Below, piece after piece: positions 23,743 through 44,400 of a DNA stretch of 64,000 bases. The number at the start of each line of letters is the position of its first letter. The stretch's first letter is position 1. Source of the stretch: Pogonophryne albipinna (Eukaryota > Chordata > Actinopteri > Perciformes > Artedidraconidae); NCBI GenBank assembly GCA_028583405.1, contig CM053253.1:8018219-8082218 (forward strand). The letters are read 5' to 3'. The notes under the pieces were generated by a model. It worked only from the letters and a program-made list of their open reading frames with translations. It was not told the origin of the DNA and made no database searches. Both the position numbers and the translations under genes were made by a program.

Positions 23743-26300
23743 CCATTGATTTAAATCTGCAGTGACACAAAACCAACACACACATTTTACACACAGGTTA
23801 CCCCTCCTGTCCGGTTCTTCAGTTCTCCCTTTCACTCTTATCGCCTCCCTCTCTGCCTCTCCTTTTAGCCCCTTTTAGGACCGTTTCTATTGGCTGTTTT
23901 TTCTCTTTGGGCTGCCCCGCCCCTTAATCAACCCAACTAACAGTAAAGGTTATATTAACGTTGATAATCAGTTTCTGTATGTATCTAGCCAGAGTCTGGA
24001 AAAAAAAATCTGAAAAAAAAAATCAAAACGGTTTTATTCAATTGTGCAAATGTGTTTTTTCTTACTATTTTTAATGTTATTACATCTTCTAATCTAATCC
24101 TTCTACCATTGCTTCAGTTAGTACTGAAATACGCTTAGCCAACCTAGAGATTTGAACTGTAATGATTGCGATTTTCCTTACCTGTATTTTATATGGCATC
24201 TTTAGACCACCGTTTATTATGTACGTAAGTAAATATTGCCCGTTTTCGAAATTAAAATTGTCGTCTGCACTATGTTATGATCCTCATAATATCCCTGAAA
24301 ACTATTTCGTGGTCGACTCATTATCAATCTAAGCTGAACTTGCACAAAGCAGCGTAACATCTCTCTTGTAAGCACCTGAGAACCAAAGTACACCTAGCAT
24401 CCCCTCTACTCCATATAAAGCCCCCCATAGCCCCTCACGCTCCCCGGCATCGACGGTTTACCCTGAGTAACAAGTTTTCCGATGAGTATGATTATATAAT
24501 GACATTACAGCACGTGTGATTTATCTGACAAGTCTGTGAGGTAACGGTTTTTAAACACCGTGGTTTTCGTGGAGACGCAGACAGACAGGGAAAGGAAGGA
24601 AGTTTTTGTTCGACAGTGAGTGAGCGAGTGGGCAGGTTTTAGGCATTGTGGGTCAAATCACCCCTCCTGTTGCTCGCTCACGCCTTTTTGTAACTTCTTC
24701 ATTGACTGAATTCAGGCTGTGTGCGAGCCATTTGCACACGCTCAGATCAAAACTAATACACGAAAAAAGGAACAACATCTGGCAGATATGCTTTCAGTCA
24801 CGCTGGGGTTTTGGCGCCCTTTAACTGCCCAGACTCGGATTGAAAGGGCAACTTTTTGCTGATCTGAGTCTCTTCACACGTGGGCATGGATATTCTGAAT
24901 GTGGCTGAATTTTCCTCAAAACACAAATCTGAGATTATTTAGCATCTAAATACATGGCATATTAAATGTGAAGTGCAACTAAGAAATCATTTATGATTGT
25001 TAAGATCCATATTCGTATTCTAAGACCCATACTACACCCTTTCACCAAGTTTCAGGATCATTATTAATTTTTGGAAACCTGCGTACAAAGAAACCAATCT
25101 GAAAACATTTCCTTGGTGAAGTTAATTAATAGATTAGATGTTAATCTATGAACAAATCTGCAACTATATACTACCATTTTGATCATTTAGATGAAATGTT
25201 GGAGCAAAAACTCCAAGCATTTTCTCAACAGGCCTTTTTATTTATTTATTCTAACATTAAGACAAAAACAACAAAGGAAGGGCATATTAATTGAAAGTAT
25301 TTCTTAGTTGCCACGTGGATTTGTTCATGACTTTTTGCATGGAAATTGTGAAACTTATTTTTTTTAATGTTATTCATTCAACTATGAATTAATTAATTGA
25401 GAAAATGACATCAGAAACAATCAATTCAATGCATTTCTGATCAATTTCCTGCTCTCAGCCGAAGTGTCATGAGGAAAATTCACCCTCTGACTGATAAGAG
25501 TTGTCCAGCGGATACTAAAGGCATCTTGCCTCACAGCCGACACAAATGGGAGCGCCTCTTGAGGAGCTCGACAATGTTGAAGAGAACCAAAAGTCCCAGA
25601 AGAATATAAGTGTGCTATGTTGTATTGTAGAAGTCAAACCGTGTTATTGTCTGTCATACAGAATGTGGAAAGGGGTCATCGGCTGTGTTGTACCTGTTCT
25701 GATCTATTTGCAGGGTTCTCACAGCATTTTGTCCTGATTGAATAAAGGTCCCTATATGTCTGTCTCTCTCTACACTGCCAAACCCTCCCTCAACAGCCCC
25801 CCAAGCTCCAGTATAACCCCGCCCCCCCTCCAATGGAGTCCCAAGCTGATCATTATTGGCTATTTTTTGTTTTGTCACGATTGGGCCCTTAGCCACAAAT
25901 GTACCAATGCATGTACTACAGTATCCACCCAAAACTACATGTGCAACGAAAAGGGTTAAATTGATCCATAATATTATTGTTATAGAAATATTATCATCAT
26001 TATTGCTGTTATAATTATGGTCGGTATAATTTGTCATCATTGTTAGCATTATGGAAGCACCGGACTGTTTGTGGAAAGATGAGAAAAAAGAAAGCTTTTT
26101 TTTATTTTGTCTGGCTGTTGGTGGTCTGATCTCACAGAGGGAGGGGAGGAAAGGTTCAGAAAGAGACAAAGATGGCAGTCATGTTTGTACTGGTTGGGAA
26201 ATGACTTACAGTGCTGAAATAAAATTTATTCTTTTAGTAAAAAAAGTATTTCTGGAGTCTAGTGTCTTTTTGTATGAAATATGTTTAAATGTGCAGGTAC
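21700..26300. other. Gene-free interval downstream of fam120c
   Basis: I see no exon with credible splice sites or homology here. It holds poly-C patches, a (CA)n tract at about 23683-23740, and AT-rich unique sequence. Part of it may be an extended 3' UTR of fam120c, since no other promoter-like segment is seen before 27.4 kb. Confidence 0.4.
23683..23740. repeat. (CA)n microsatellite
   Basis: A nearly pure CA dinucleotide tract with one or two interruptions. The apparent Thr-His reading frame over it is an artefact of the repeat. Confidence 0.9.
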
Positions 26301-26304
26301 TTAA

Positions 26305-26681
26305 AGATGGGGTAGGTAATTCACTTCAGAAACATGTTATATTCCATGGAATGCTCTTAACATCCCGATAGCAATGAATATGAAATGCTTTGACAATAAA
26401 TATATTTAAAAAAATGTCATCAGTGGAAGCCGTAGTGCTGTAAAAAGCACGACTAATCATCTGAGCTGGCCCGGCTAAAAATAACTGGATGGCCTACCTG
26501 CCTGTCAGCCTTCCATCTCGTGCACAAACTTATCTCGTACCCTCATTGGTCATGTGTGCGTTCGTGTGTGTTGGAGGAGGGGCTCTGGGAAGTCTGAAGG
26601 AAGGGGCAGATTCTTTTCGGTTGAGTACTTTCAAATTCTAGCGCACTCGAGCTGGTTTCTCCATTCGTACCTACCCCACCT
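26305..26681. mobile_element. piggyBac-like MITE flanked by TTAA
   Basis: TTAA (26301-26304) then AGATGGGGTAGGTAA at the left; TACCTACCCCACCT then TTAA (26682-26685) at the right. TTAA duplications are the piggyBac signature. A second copy with the same internal sequence in the opposite orientation is at 37071-37413. Non-coding. Confidence 0.75.
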
Positions 26682-26819
26682 TTAAGCTTTGTTTATGAAA
26701 GCTTGAAAACATTGGACTTCAGTATGATTGCTGCATTTCTTTTATTCCATAACTATAGCAATCATTTTAATTGCGTGTAAACTGATTTGATAATTGTGAA
26801 TTTTATGAATATCTTTAAA

Positions 26820-27450
26820 ATAGTGATGGAAGAAGTCATGTCTTTTACCGCACTTAAAGTATCACTACCACACATAATACTACAGAACAAGTCAAAGTCC
26901 TTCATTCAAAAATATTACTAAATGTCATTGGTGGAAGGTTACAACTATATTTACTCAAGTACCGTACTTTCCATTTCAAAAATGTGCTTTGTTCTACATC
27001 CTTATTTTTTTAGTCCTTACAATACATTCTTTTTTTTACTTATCTATTCCTAGTGTTTTAACCCCAACCCTTTTTTTTTTAAATTAAAAATGACTATGTT
27101 TCTATATATAGTGTATCCACTTTATTATTATTATTATTATTATATTGAATACAATTATTATCTACGCCTAGAATTTTAAATAATAATATTTATATTAAAA
27201 TTGACTTAATTTGTGTATCCTTCGGTTCTATATATATAGTTGTTTTAGTTCTATTTTATATCTATATTAATTTTGTTTCTATCTGTATTTAGTTTTAAAA
27301 AATAAATATATTAAAATATATATATTTTTTCATTCTAAATAAAGTCCTATATAAAGTTGTATACAATCCCTATTATTCTAACTATCATTTTTATTGTTAT
27401 TATTATTTTAAACCCCTGTTATTTTTATTTTATTGAATAAAATTTTTTTT
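26820..27450. other. AT-rich gene-free stretch
   Basis: Long A/T runs with TTATTA trinucleotide repeats near 27120 and no usable reading frame. It ends abruptly at the CpG-rich segment that starts near 27460. Confidence 0.6.
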
Positions 27451-27461
27451 CTCTCTGACAC

Positions 27462-27520
27462 AATCGTGACGTCACTAGGCCTCGTTTTCAGGGGTTGGTC
27501 ACGTGATTTTTGGCGTGGTG
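27462..27520. promoter_or_regulatory. CRE and CACGTG E-box promoter-like segment
   Basis: A consensus CRE octamer TGACGTCA lies at about 27466-27473. A palindromic TCACGTGA E-box lies near 27499. The start of a CpG-rich block follows (to about 27760) after several kilobases of AT-rich DNA. This resembles a housekeeping-type promoter, possibly bidirectional. Alternatively it is the end of a transposon that carries such motifs. Confidence 0.4.
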
Positions 27521-28284
27521 AAGCGAGGCATCGAAACATTTCGCTGCGATACTTCTGCTCAGAAATGTCGGTACCGTGTACGAGTAACGTCCGCTGCGAG
27601 CCTCACATCGATAACCGGTGCTGATCCAGACGAACCAGCACAGGAACCCCGGCAGCAGCAGCAGGAGGAAGCGGGACCGGAGGATGTGACAGCGGGGCGG
27701 GAGAACCGGGAGGACCGGGAGCTCGAGAACCGCCAATTCCTGTTAGCTGTCAGCTAGTTAACACTGTTGGGCTAGCTTAGCGGGCTAGCTTAGCGGGCTA
27801 GCTGACTTCCTGGGCTTCTGCTGCATTTAAAAGCTAAACTAACCACTCTGCAACAGGATTTTAATTCTTACTAATTTAATATATGTATTGTTAATGTTAA
27901 TACATGTTTATTTGCTAAGCAGCTAAAGAGCTTGTAAGGCTATGAAGGTGTCCAGGTTTAGCCTGTTAGCCTCACCTGATTGAGGGTACTAGCTACCAGC
28001 AGACCGTGTTAGCGGCGGCTCATTGATTGCTGCTGGATGTGCGTTGGTGGTGAGGCCAGCTCGTCATGTCCTGCACCTTTTTATAGCATGTTTTATGTTG
28101 TTTTTGTCCCCTAGGTCTGCCACTGGAGACCCTTCTCAAGGAGAGGAAGCATCTTGAGAAGTAGGCTTAACATTTTTCTGAAGGATTGGTCTCCTTTTCT
28201 GTTCTCTAAAATCTTTAATCTTTCACTACTGTCCTCCTTGTCAGATATCTTTTAACAGAAATTGGCAAGAAACTGCACGGATAA
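27503..28284 (+). CDS. Unidentified candidate small gene (low confidence)
   Basis: I do not recognise this gene. After the promoter-like block an open frame runs to 27757 with a charged, Gln/Glu/Arg-rich tail. Two short segments with good splice signals follow: 28115-28160 (after CCCCTAG, before GTAGGC) and 28245-28284 (after CTTGTCAG, ending in TAA). Joined, they read LPLETLLKERKHLEK then YLLTEIGKKLHG, an amphipathic, probably helical peptide. A further splice-bounded segment is 28809-28865. I could not find an in-phase donor linking the first block to 28115, so it may be a non-coding transcript or chance. Confidence 0.25.
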
Positions 28285-28289
28285 TGTAA

Positions 28290-31200
28290 AAAGCAAAATG
28301 TGTATTTTGTGGTTGTTTGGAATAATAGAGCCAGTTTGAATTGAGGTGAGTAGGAATGTTAAATACATGAAGGGAAGGGACAAATGTGAAAAGCTGTTAA
28401 TCTGTAAAAGAGGTTAACTTGTATAATGGTTAAGACGAGGAATACATAATGTGTAGTTCATTATGCATATTTCAATACAAAGCCTAAATACGTAACATAG
28501 AAAACGAATTATAGTGTGTGAAACGTGTGGTTTTGTTCTGCTTTGTATCGCCTTAGTATAGTGAAATAGATGCATTAGAATTTGGTTTTTAAAGGCCTAG
28601 TTCTGATAATTGTTAGGAGAAGTTTTATGATTACTTCTCAATAGTTGATATATGGTGGTCGGCACGCCCCCAGTTTGGAGAACCAGAAAGAGCAGAGCAA
28701 TGTACTGCTGTGGATGGGGGCATTAGAAAAAAACAAATGTCATCCAACTTAAAAAAACACGAATATTTGTACTGCTTTACTTTGTTTAAGACAGCCCTTT
28801 CTCACAGGCAATTAAAGGCATTCTTTCTCTTTCTTGGAGGCCACCAGACTCCATTACCAAAACAGGTAATTTAACTTTGTGAAACACAGGTTCTGCTAAT
28901 CTGCCCTTTATCTTCATTAGTGAGTTTGTTGTTTTACTGTTTGACTTTGGTGTTCAAAGGGGTACGTTCGGATTCACCAAAATCACACAATTACTCAAAC
29001 TAACTAACCACTCAGAGCACTGGTAGACAAACCCTGCACATTCTGCTTGGTAAAATGTCTATGTATGTTAATGAAGTCTGGTGGCTTTTAATGAGAGCAT
29101 GTATAAAGGATATCATTCCACGTCTGAAACTGCAAGGTAAAGCAGTGAAAATATTATAATAAAACTCAGACTAAAATTAATATAGATATTTGTTTTAAGC
29201 TGCTAAAATATGTTTTGTGGCTGCCCCATCCACTACTATCCCTCTCATGCTTATTATTCATTTCTATGTGCATTCTTTTAGAAAAATAAGGATTGAAATA
29301 AATGACTACTAGACAACGGGGGACAGATTTATTTTGCGGTAAATATATTGGAATGATTTTTGTCTCCAGATAAGAAGGGGGAGCTGTGGGATGAGGTAGT
29401 AGTTTGTATAGTTTTAGGATCACACCAGATCTGGGAGATAACTATACAGCCTACTCTCTTTCTCACGGCAACCTAAACCATCACCTCCACGATGGAGACC
29501 GTCGGCAGCCTATCAGAATCTTGCTTTCAGTCGCCACGGTGACTGAAGCCTCTGTTGCCATCGGTTGACCAGCACTGCTCCAAGATTACATTGGTTTAAT
29601 TTAGCTGGTTTTCTTCTGCTGGCGTGTGCCTGTAGCTGCGCTGTGTTGAGGTAGTAAGTTGTGTTGTTGTGGGGTTTGGGATATTTCAACCCCTTTTTTG
29701 GAGATACAACTGTACAACTTACTGCCTTCCACAATGCGGCAAAATAACCAGCTCCTGCAGCGCGTGAAGACCGGTACATCCTTCCCTTTTTGCATGTGTT
29801 CGGTAAGCTAACACATTGTTAGATTCTCTGTAAAAAGTGGGTATTGCATGATTAGTTCGTCATTTTTTTATATTTACTTGACAAATTCTTGTGATAATTA
29901 AATAACAGGAATCACTTTGTTTTTTAGCAACAATTAATTTGTTTCGGCTTCTCAAAACTCTCCTCTGTGATGTAAAACTGTATTAGAGCTGCAACACATG
30001 TTTGTGTTTGTTTTTAGAGTGTGTCAGGATGGATCCCTCGTCTATTTCTCTGCAAACAAAATCTACCTACGGGTACAAATGAAGAGCCTGAACATACCAG
30101 ATTTTTCTGCAGATTATTACATGAATTAGTTTGGTGTTTGTATTAACAATCTTAAACCCCCAAATATTCAGTTTACAGTGAGTATAAAAAGTGTCTGCTA
30201 TCAGAATTGTAGTTTTTTTTTTTTAAATGTCTGAAGGCATTCAATTAAATAAACAGATGCATTTATGTCAATGAATTAATCAAAGCTACTCCATGATGAA
30301 TATACGTTTCTCTTTTGGATTCACTTCCAGTTGCTAAAATTGTCCCTGAAATTAGGATTCATATTGAACCTGTTCATAAGGATGGATTCTTAAGTAGAGT
30401 ATAGAAATATCTAATATATTAAATTCTGTATTTTTGCATCCATTTTGAAATAAACTACGTAACTGAATGATTTGTGTGTTTTGTCATTTGGGATTTTTTT
30501 ATTTGTGGGGGGAATTTGTATCCTGAGTGAGTCAAAAGCATTCAAGTATAAACATTTTCTATTACTCTACACTACTCCACCACTTTATTTTAATAGTTAC
30601 CTTACCATATCAGATTAGTAATATGCATTATAATCAACGACAAGATGATTTAATACTAAAGATTACAGATAAAATGATGAATCATTGGGCAAATCACAAG
30701 CTGTCCAACAGTATATAAAGTAATTAAAATGAGGGATTAGCACATTGATCAAGGATTATAATTCTGTATAATGCATTATGCTGAAATTAGTTTCTATGCC
30801 GATGAGCAGTTTTATTTTAATGCATTTGTACTTTTAATGAAGTACACCTTTTTAATGCATGACTATAACTTTTGATTAACTATAATTACTTCTAAAGGTT
30901 AAACACTGGACATATAACCTTCAGTTGAGCTGCTGTGATTGGATAACATCTGAGTTTTTCCCTCAACGGCTCACTGATTGGTTAAACCAGAACCAGGTGG
31001 GTCCCTCCCCTAAAACAATATCAGCTATTTAATAAAACAAAATGTAATGTTTTTCTTTTTTGGTACTGTTTATTTTTTTATTTGACACATGCTTTATATA
31101 TGAACATATAATTGCCAATACTATGTGGGTGTACAGGATTGCACTGCAGCACATCATTTGCAACAGGAAGGCTTAACATGATTCATGAATAATTGTAGAA

Positions 31201-31440
31201 TGGTTAAAAAACGATTTATTCATGAATGAGATTTTTTGTTCAAATATGTCCAGGAGATCAATGTTATCTATTTTGGGGTTCTTGGATATTATATTATATA
31301 TTATTTCATTATCATTTAATTCAATGTTTTTATATTATTTAAATGTCAGAGTTATTCGAAATATATATGTATTTAATTATTTAATTTATTTCTATTTTTG
31401 TCGTTTTATTTAATTTAATTTGAATGTTTTAGTTAATTTT
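28290..31440. other. Gene-free interval between candidate gene and hsd17b10
   Basis: AT-rich sequence with no recognised coding exon apart from the splice-bounded 28809-28865 segment. A dispersed-repeat motif (GCACGCCCCCAGTTTGGAGA) occurs near 28665. Confidence 0.4.
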
Positions 31441-31477
31441 TTCATTTTATTTCAGATCTGAGCCACAACACAAAAGT

Positions 31478-31581
31478 CACCAGTTGGGGGCGTGGTTTGC
31501 CAACTTCCGAAAAGAAACTCACGAAGAAGAAAGATCAGCAGAAAAAGACGAAGAAGAAGAAGAAGAATCACATAAAGCAAC
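31478..31581 (+). promoter_or_regulatory. hsd17b10 proximal promoter / 5' UTR
   Basis: Upstream of the ATG there is a GC/CACCC-type box (GGGGGCGTGG) and an ETS-like ACTTCCG, then a purine-rich GAAGAA tract running to the start codon. No TATA box is apparent. This fits a TATA-less housekeeping promoter expected for a mitochondrial enzyme. The transcription start is inferred, not seen. Confidence 0.5.
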
Positions 31582-39231
<7,650 letters not shown>

Positions 39232-39368
39232 GATCAGGAGAACATTTTTACGTCCGAGTGTCATGTGTGTTTCTGCCTTGTGCAATTCTGTTGTAGAAAG
39301 CTTTCTATAGGACATATAAACTGAATGAACAACTCATTTGTATCATCTTTGCGTGTAAGAATGTGTGT

Positions 39369-39374
39369 AATAAA
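39369..39374 (+). terminator. hsd17b10 polyadenylation signal AATAAA
   Basis: An AATAAA hexamer lies 138 nt after the stop codon and is followed by a GT-containing stretch. A second AATAAA lies near 39442. Either would give a short 3' UTR. Confidence 0.7.
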
Positions 39375-39770
39375 TGTCTGTACATCATTCAGCTCAATGC
39401 AGTACTTTATGAACTCTACTTTGGTTGTTTTGGAAACTAATAATAAAAAACCTCAGATGGGTTTGATCTAATGCAAAGTTTCTGTTCTTAATCCTCAGAG
39501 TTATATTCGCCTACAACGTCTTCTAAATCATACTGATATCACACATTTGCTTTAAATGTCATTTTAGGAGCATTCAATTCAATTCGGGGCAGAATGTATG
39601 AGCGTTGCTTATTTAGCGTTTTCCAACAGAAATGACAATTTCCACAACATCTTATACTTATTTAAATGTAAGTTAAACAGGTTGTGTACAATCCCCTTGG
39701 TAAATGGAGGTACTTTTATGTCTGATCTGCATTTAAAGATTTTTTTTTAATCCAACCCTGATTTAAGCGC

Positions 39771-40408
39771 TGATATTGGGGAAGAGAGAACCTGATATTG
39801 GGGAAGAGAAAACCTGATATTGGGGAAGAGAGAACCTGATATTGGGGAAGAGAGAACCTGATATTGGGGAAGAGAGAACCTGATATTGGGGAAGAGAGAA
39901 CCTGATATTGGGGAAGAGTGAACCTGATATTGGGGAAGAGAGAACCTGATATTGGGGAAGAGAGAACCTGATATTGGGGAAGAGAAAACCTGATATTGGG
40001 GAAGAGAGAACCTGATATTGGGGAAGAGTGAACCTGATATTGGGGAAGAGAGAACCTGATATTGGGGAAGAGAGAACCTGATATTGGGGAAGAGAGAACC
40101 TGATAGTGGGGAAGAGAAAACCTGATATTGGGGAAGAGAGAACCTGATAGTGGGGAAGAGAGAACCTGATATTGGGGAAGAGAGAACCTGATATTGGGGA
40201 AGAGAGAACCTGATATTGGGGAAGAGAGAACCTGATAGTGGGGAAGAGAAAACCTGATATTGGGGAAGAGAGAACCTGATATTGGGGAAGAGAGAACCTG
40301 ATAGTGGGGAAGAGAGAAGCTGATATTGGGGAAGAGAGAACCTGATATTGGGGAAGAGAGAACCTGATAGTGGGGAAGAGAGAACCTGATATTGGGGAAG
40401 AGAAAACC
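39771..40408. repeat. 22-bp minisatellite, exactly 29 units
   Basis: The unit is TGATATTGGGGAAGAGAGAA plus CC, repeated 29 times with no indel (638 bp). Five variant types are scattered among the majority unit: TGATAGT in units 16, 18, 22, 25 and 28; AGAGAAAA in 2, 10, 16, 22 and 29; AGAGTGAA in 7 and 12; a terminal GC in 25. Because 22 is not a multiple of 3 and the unit has no stop on the minus strand, a spurious 215-codon minus-strand frame exists. It is not a gene. Confidence 0.97.
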
Positions 40409-41148
40409 AAATATTTAAGTTATTAAAATTCAGTGAAGCTCAGTAATGTTCTTTACTGCAGTCTAATATATTGATTTTGATTTGACACGGTTATAGTTTA
40501 TTTTCTTCCTTTTAAGAGGTATTCAAAAGTTCTAAAAGTCATTACATTTCTTCTTTGATAGTGCAGGTACCCCGAAGACCCTTTCTGAAGCCAATTGTCC
40601 CCCATGCCTTTTCAACCAATAAAAACATAAAGCTATGACTGCATTATGTGAAGTTGACATGTCTGGATTTCAGGTGAATTATCTGATCACACCTTTGAAA
40701 TAATTCAGGGTCCTAAATTGGCATTTTACCTTTTATAAATAAATGACTACTATATGATAAGTAAAACAATACTAAAGTAAATGCTTACATTAACACAAAG
40801 CTGTGTATGGATTTAGTTAACAGCTAGCACAACAGTTTGTGAACAAAGTCTGCTTATATTATACTGACATCCTCCTGCTAATTATCCATACTAGTTGAAG
40901 ATGATTACATATTACATTTACAATATTATTTTAATAAAGAGAGTCATATACTGCAACACAGATACTGTAAGTGACGGTTGCAACGTGTTAACAAAGAATG
41001 ATGTCACTGATTTCCTTTTGCTTTTTGTCTTAATAAGCACATTATTTTAAAATATGTATTGTTTAACAATACCATTATAGTTTTATTGTTTATGCAACAG
41101 TATAGTATTTATAAGGAGTAAAAAAACATTGCTTGAGTGTCAGAGAAG
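40409..41148. other. Gene-free spacer between minisatellite and the small-protein array
   Basis: AT-rich sequence with no exon or recognised element. It ends at the inferred polyadenylation signal of the minus-strand gene that follows. Confidence 0.5.
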
Positions 41149-41459
41149 TTTATTGTCAACAAGCCAAGATGAAGTTGATTGGAAGGCAGTGACATGATGT
41201 TGTTGGCAGGAAAAGGAACAATCATATTTGATTTCATAAAGGTCCCTAATGTCATTATTATATCAGTGTTTTTCATTACATTACATTACATTTAGCTTAT
41301 GTTATATTAAAGCAGTACACATCTATTATTAAACAATGCTTCATCTGCAGTGAAGTCATACATTTCCACAAGCAGGTCTTAATTATAATTGTGTAAAATA
41401 ATTGGAACAGAGAGCAAACTCACAAAGAGATGCATTTGTCATAAACTTGTCAACGCATT

Positions 41460-44400
41460 CTACCATAAATTTAATTCCAACCCAGTGCCGAACAGAGAAA
41501 AGCCCATTGTACGGCCAACAGAGAAGCCACAGCCCAGCAACTTTGCCTCTACACTACCAGCACCAACACTGACACCGGTGTCTACTGACAGACCGACTGT
41601 TGCTTTCAAAGGACCAGCAGAAGCTGAAGCACTGCCCAGTTCTGCTCTGGCGAAGGCTGAAGCACTGAGATTCCCTGCAGAGGCCACCGCTCCGACGCTG
41701 GCATTGGGCCCTTTGGCCTCAGCATCAAAAAAGCTCCATTCCGCTCCTGCACGACCCACTCCTGCAGATGCTGTCGCTCCGGCCTTGGGGATACGTTTAC
41801 CAGGTTTATTCTCAAGTCCAACTGCATATGTGTTGGTACCTGCATAGGCAGCTTCAGCAGAGGCGCCACCAGGCCGGTCAAAGGTGTCGATTATCTTCGA
41901 TATTCCAGATCGATCAGAGGAAACGTTGGCACCCCCTTTCACAACTGCATGAACAAAGAGACATGCATTTCATCTTTATGTTATATAGACGAAACACATT
42001 CAAATATAAGTTCAGATGCTCTTTATGCTCTCAGCGTTACAGCATTTACAATATTAACACGTCATAGCTTTTTGGAGTAAAAACTACATTTGACTGAGAA
42101 CTATTGAAAAAGACAGAGTGATTTGTTATTTACGTATTAAGGCAAGTACATCCTCCTATTGTCTTCGTTTTCCCCCCCTTACTTTGGTGTTCGCGTTCAA
42201 ATTGGACCGGTCCTGTTTTAACTGGTATTACATTAACACAAAAACCATTAATCATCACCAAATTTAATTTAACACCCTTTCAAACTGTACATATTGTATC
42301 AGACTACTGGTATACATGAGAAACTACAGTAAATATACAAAGAATAGACACTGAACATGTATTGCGTGTGCCAGGTGTGATCCATGTGGGGGGATTGGGC
42401 ACATAAGGGGGGGGAACACATCTGGGGTTACCTGCAGCCCTCTAAGGCTATCGCTATTGGGTAATCCCACTGCATGTGTGCAGCACTGACAGACTTAATC
42501 CACGCCATGACGTGGGCCCCACCTCCGGCCTCACTTCCGTATAAATAGGAAGTAGTCCCTACAATCTGCTCCCACACAAACAGCTTTTCTTCAGCTATTC
42601 GCGGAGCCAGTGGGGCCCGAACCTTAGAGGGCTGCACGGCTGCGCCTATACTCATAGAAGCTGGGTTACAGTACGTAACCCCAGTTCTATTTCGTATAAG
42701 GCTTCGCCCTCTAAGGCTATCGCTATTGGGTTAAGGGAGAAGCAGGATGTAGTCTACGCCCCACTGGTTCCGTCCGTTACCAGAAGCACAAAAACACACC
42801 TACTCAATTAATAACCCATGTCCATTTCGCCATGCGTAAATGGAGCATCACATTCCCAGGGAATATAGCATTTAAAAAATGAATATTCTCCATACGGGAA
42901 AGAAGGTAGGCTAAATAGGCTACCTGTCGTTATAAAAAGTAGAGACCAAAGTCCCACTTGTTAAAACGATCAAAGAGGGGGAAAAGGGCAGCTCTCTAAG
43001 TGCCGACAGGCAGGAGAGAGGGCACGCAGTTGAGTCCCCGACATTACTCACTCTGACAGGACACTCAGTACTGAGTGTGTCAGAGAGGAATGGGAGACAT
43101 CCCTCAAATACAAACGAATAAAAGGGGAAGACCAAGATGCAGCAGTGCAAATGTCTTCCACTGTCATTCCTCCGTGCAACGCCGTAGAGGAGGAAAATCC
43201 TCTGGTGCTGTGCGCTTTGATGTTCTCCGGGGGATCCAACCCAGAGGAGAAATACGCCTGTGACAGCCTCACTCAGCCAGTGTGACAGGTGTTGTGCAGA
43301 CAGAGGCTGCCCTATTGAGCGCTCTCTGTAATGCACAAACAGACGAGCTGCGTAAAGCAGCCGTGCGTGCAATATAGCATGACAGCGTGCGCACGGGACG
43401 GAGGAGATGAGATGTCCCCAGCTGCCCCCCCCACTGTAGAGCCTTGCCCCCCCCAGCTGCCCCCCTAACTTTTGTTTCCCTAAAACTGTACTAAAACAAA
43501 CCTACACTATTTCCACAATCTTCTCAAGCAACGAAACAAGCATTACATTAGTTAAAAGTGAATCATTTTAAATATCATTTTAGGCCCGTTAAAAACGCAG
43601 CTACGGCCCTGCCCTGTATCTGCTGTCCCAGCGCCTGAAGGATCAGCTTCCCCTGGGAGCATTTCCCCTTCCACTAGTTTTGTTTTTACTAAGGACGAGA
43701 GCTTGAAACTAAATATTAATAAAACGCTGTCGTTTGAATCGATAGCGTTTAACAGATGGGCGCTGTTTGGGGCGTTACGTTACAAAATACTACGCAGACA
43801 GCGTTAGCTGGGAGATCGATCACTTTGCTAAACTACGCGGTAGCCTACTATTAAATCCACGTAAACTACACATCACAGCAATGAGGCCAGATCAATGAAA
43901 CCAGGATATATCCTTTACCGTAAAAACTGGATCTAAACACAGAGCCTGTGTGCGTTTGATAAATACTTTCTGATGTTATATTTATGATATGCTACATATT
44001 AGCTAGGCTACATGGCCCTAACGTGTAAAGTTATACAAGCATTTGTACCAGTGCTTTTCACAAGTAGACTCTTGCAGGCCAGAGTATAGGAGTGATTCAA
44101 CAACAACAAAAAGACATATCTGAGAAGTGATCAGGACGAACAGAAAGAGGAAAAGGAAAAGAGAGTTCACTGAAGAGACCAGGAGGGTCAGAGCAGGAGG
44201 AAGAGGAGGAGATTAAGACATTAGTGAAGAAGAAGAAATGTATGTGAGGAATAAAGATGAAGTATCAGAAAGAGGGACAGAGGCAGGGATCAGGAGGCAG
44301 AGGAGACTCCAGCTGGACCACATGGTATGTTTTTATTCACAGCAGCACAATCTAGCAGCTCTTAGTATTGACAAATTTGATTGAAATGTGTTGCTGCACA

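Noticed and set aside
29513..29795. Minus-strand frames near 29.6 kb as an upstream gene of hsd17b10
   Set aside because: No splice sites, no recognisable motif and no promoter context support them.
39763..40410. A 215-codon minus-strand frame over the minisatellite
   Set aside because: A stop-free 22-bp unit gives an open frame automatically; there is no start context, splice signal or non-repeat coding sequence.
41389..41847. Plus-strand 152-codon frame opposite copy 1 of the small-protein gene
   Set aside because: The minus-strand frame has matching splice sites, a start exon and paralogues; the plus-strand frame is its shadow.
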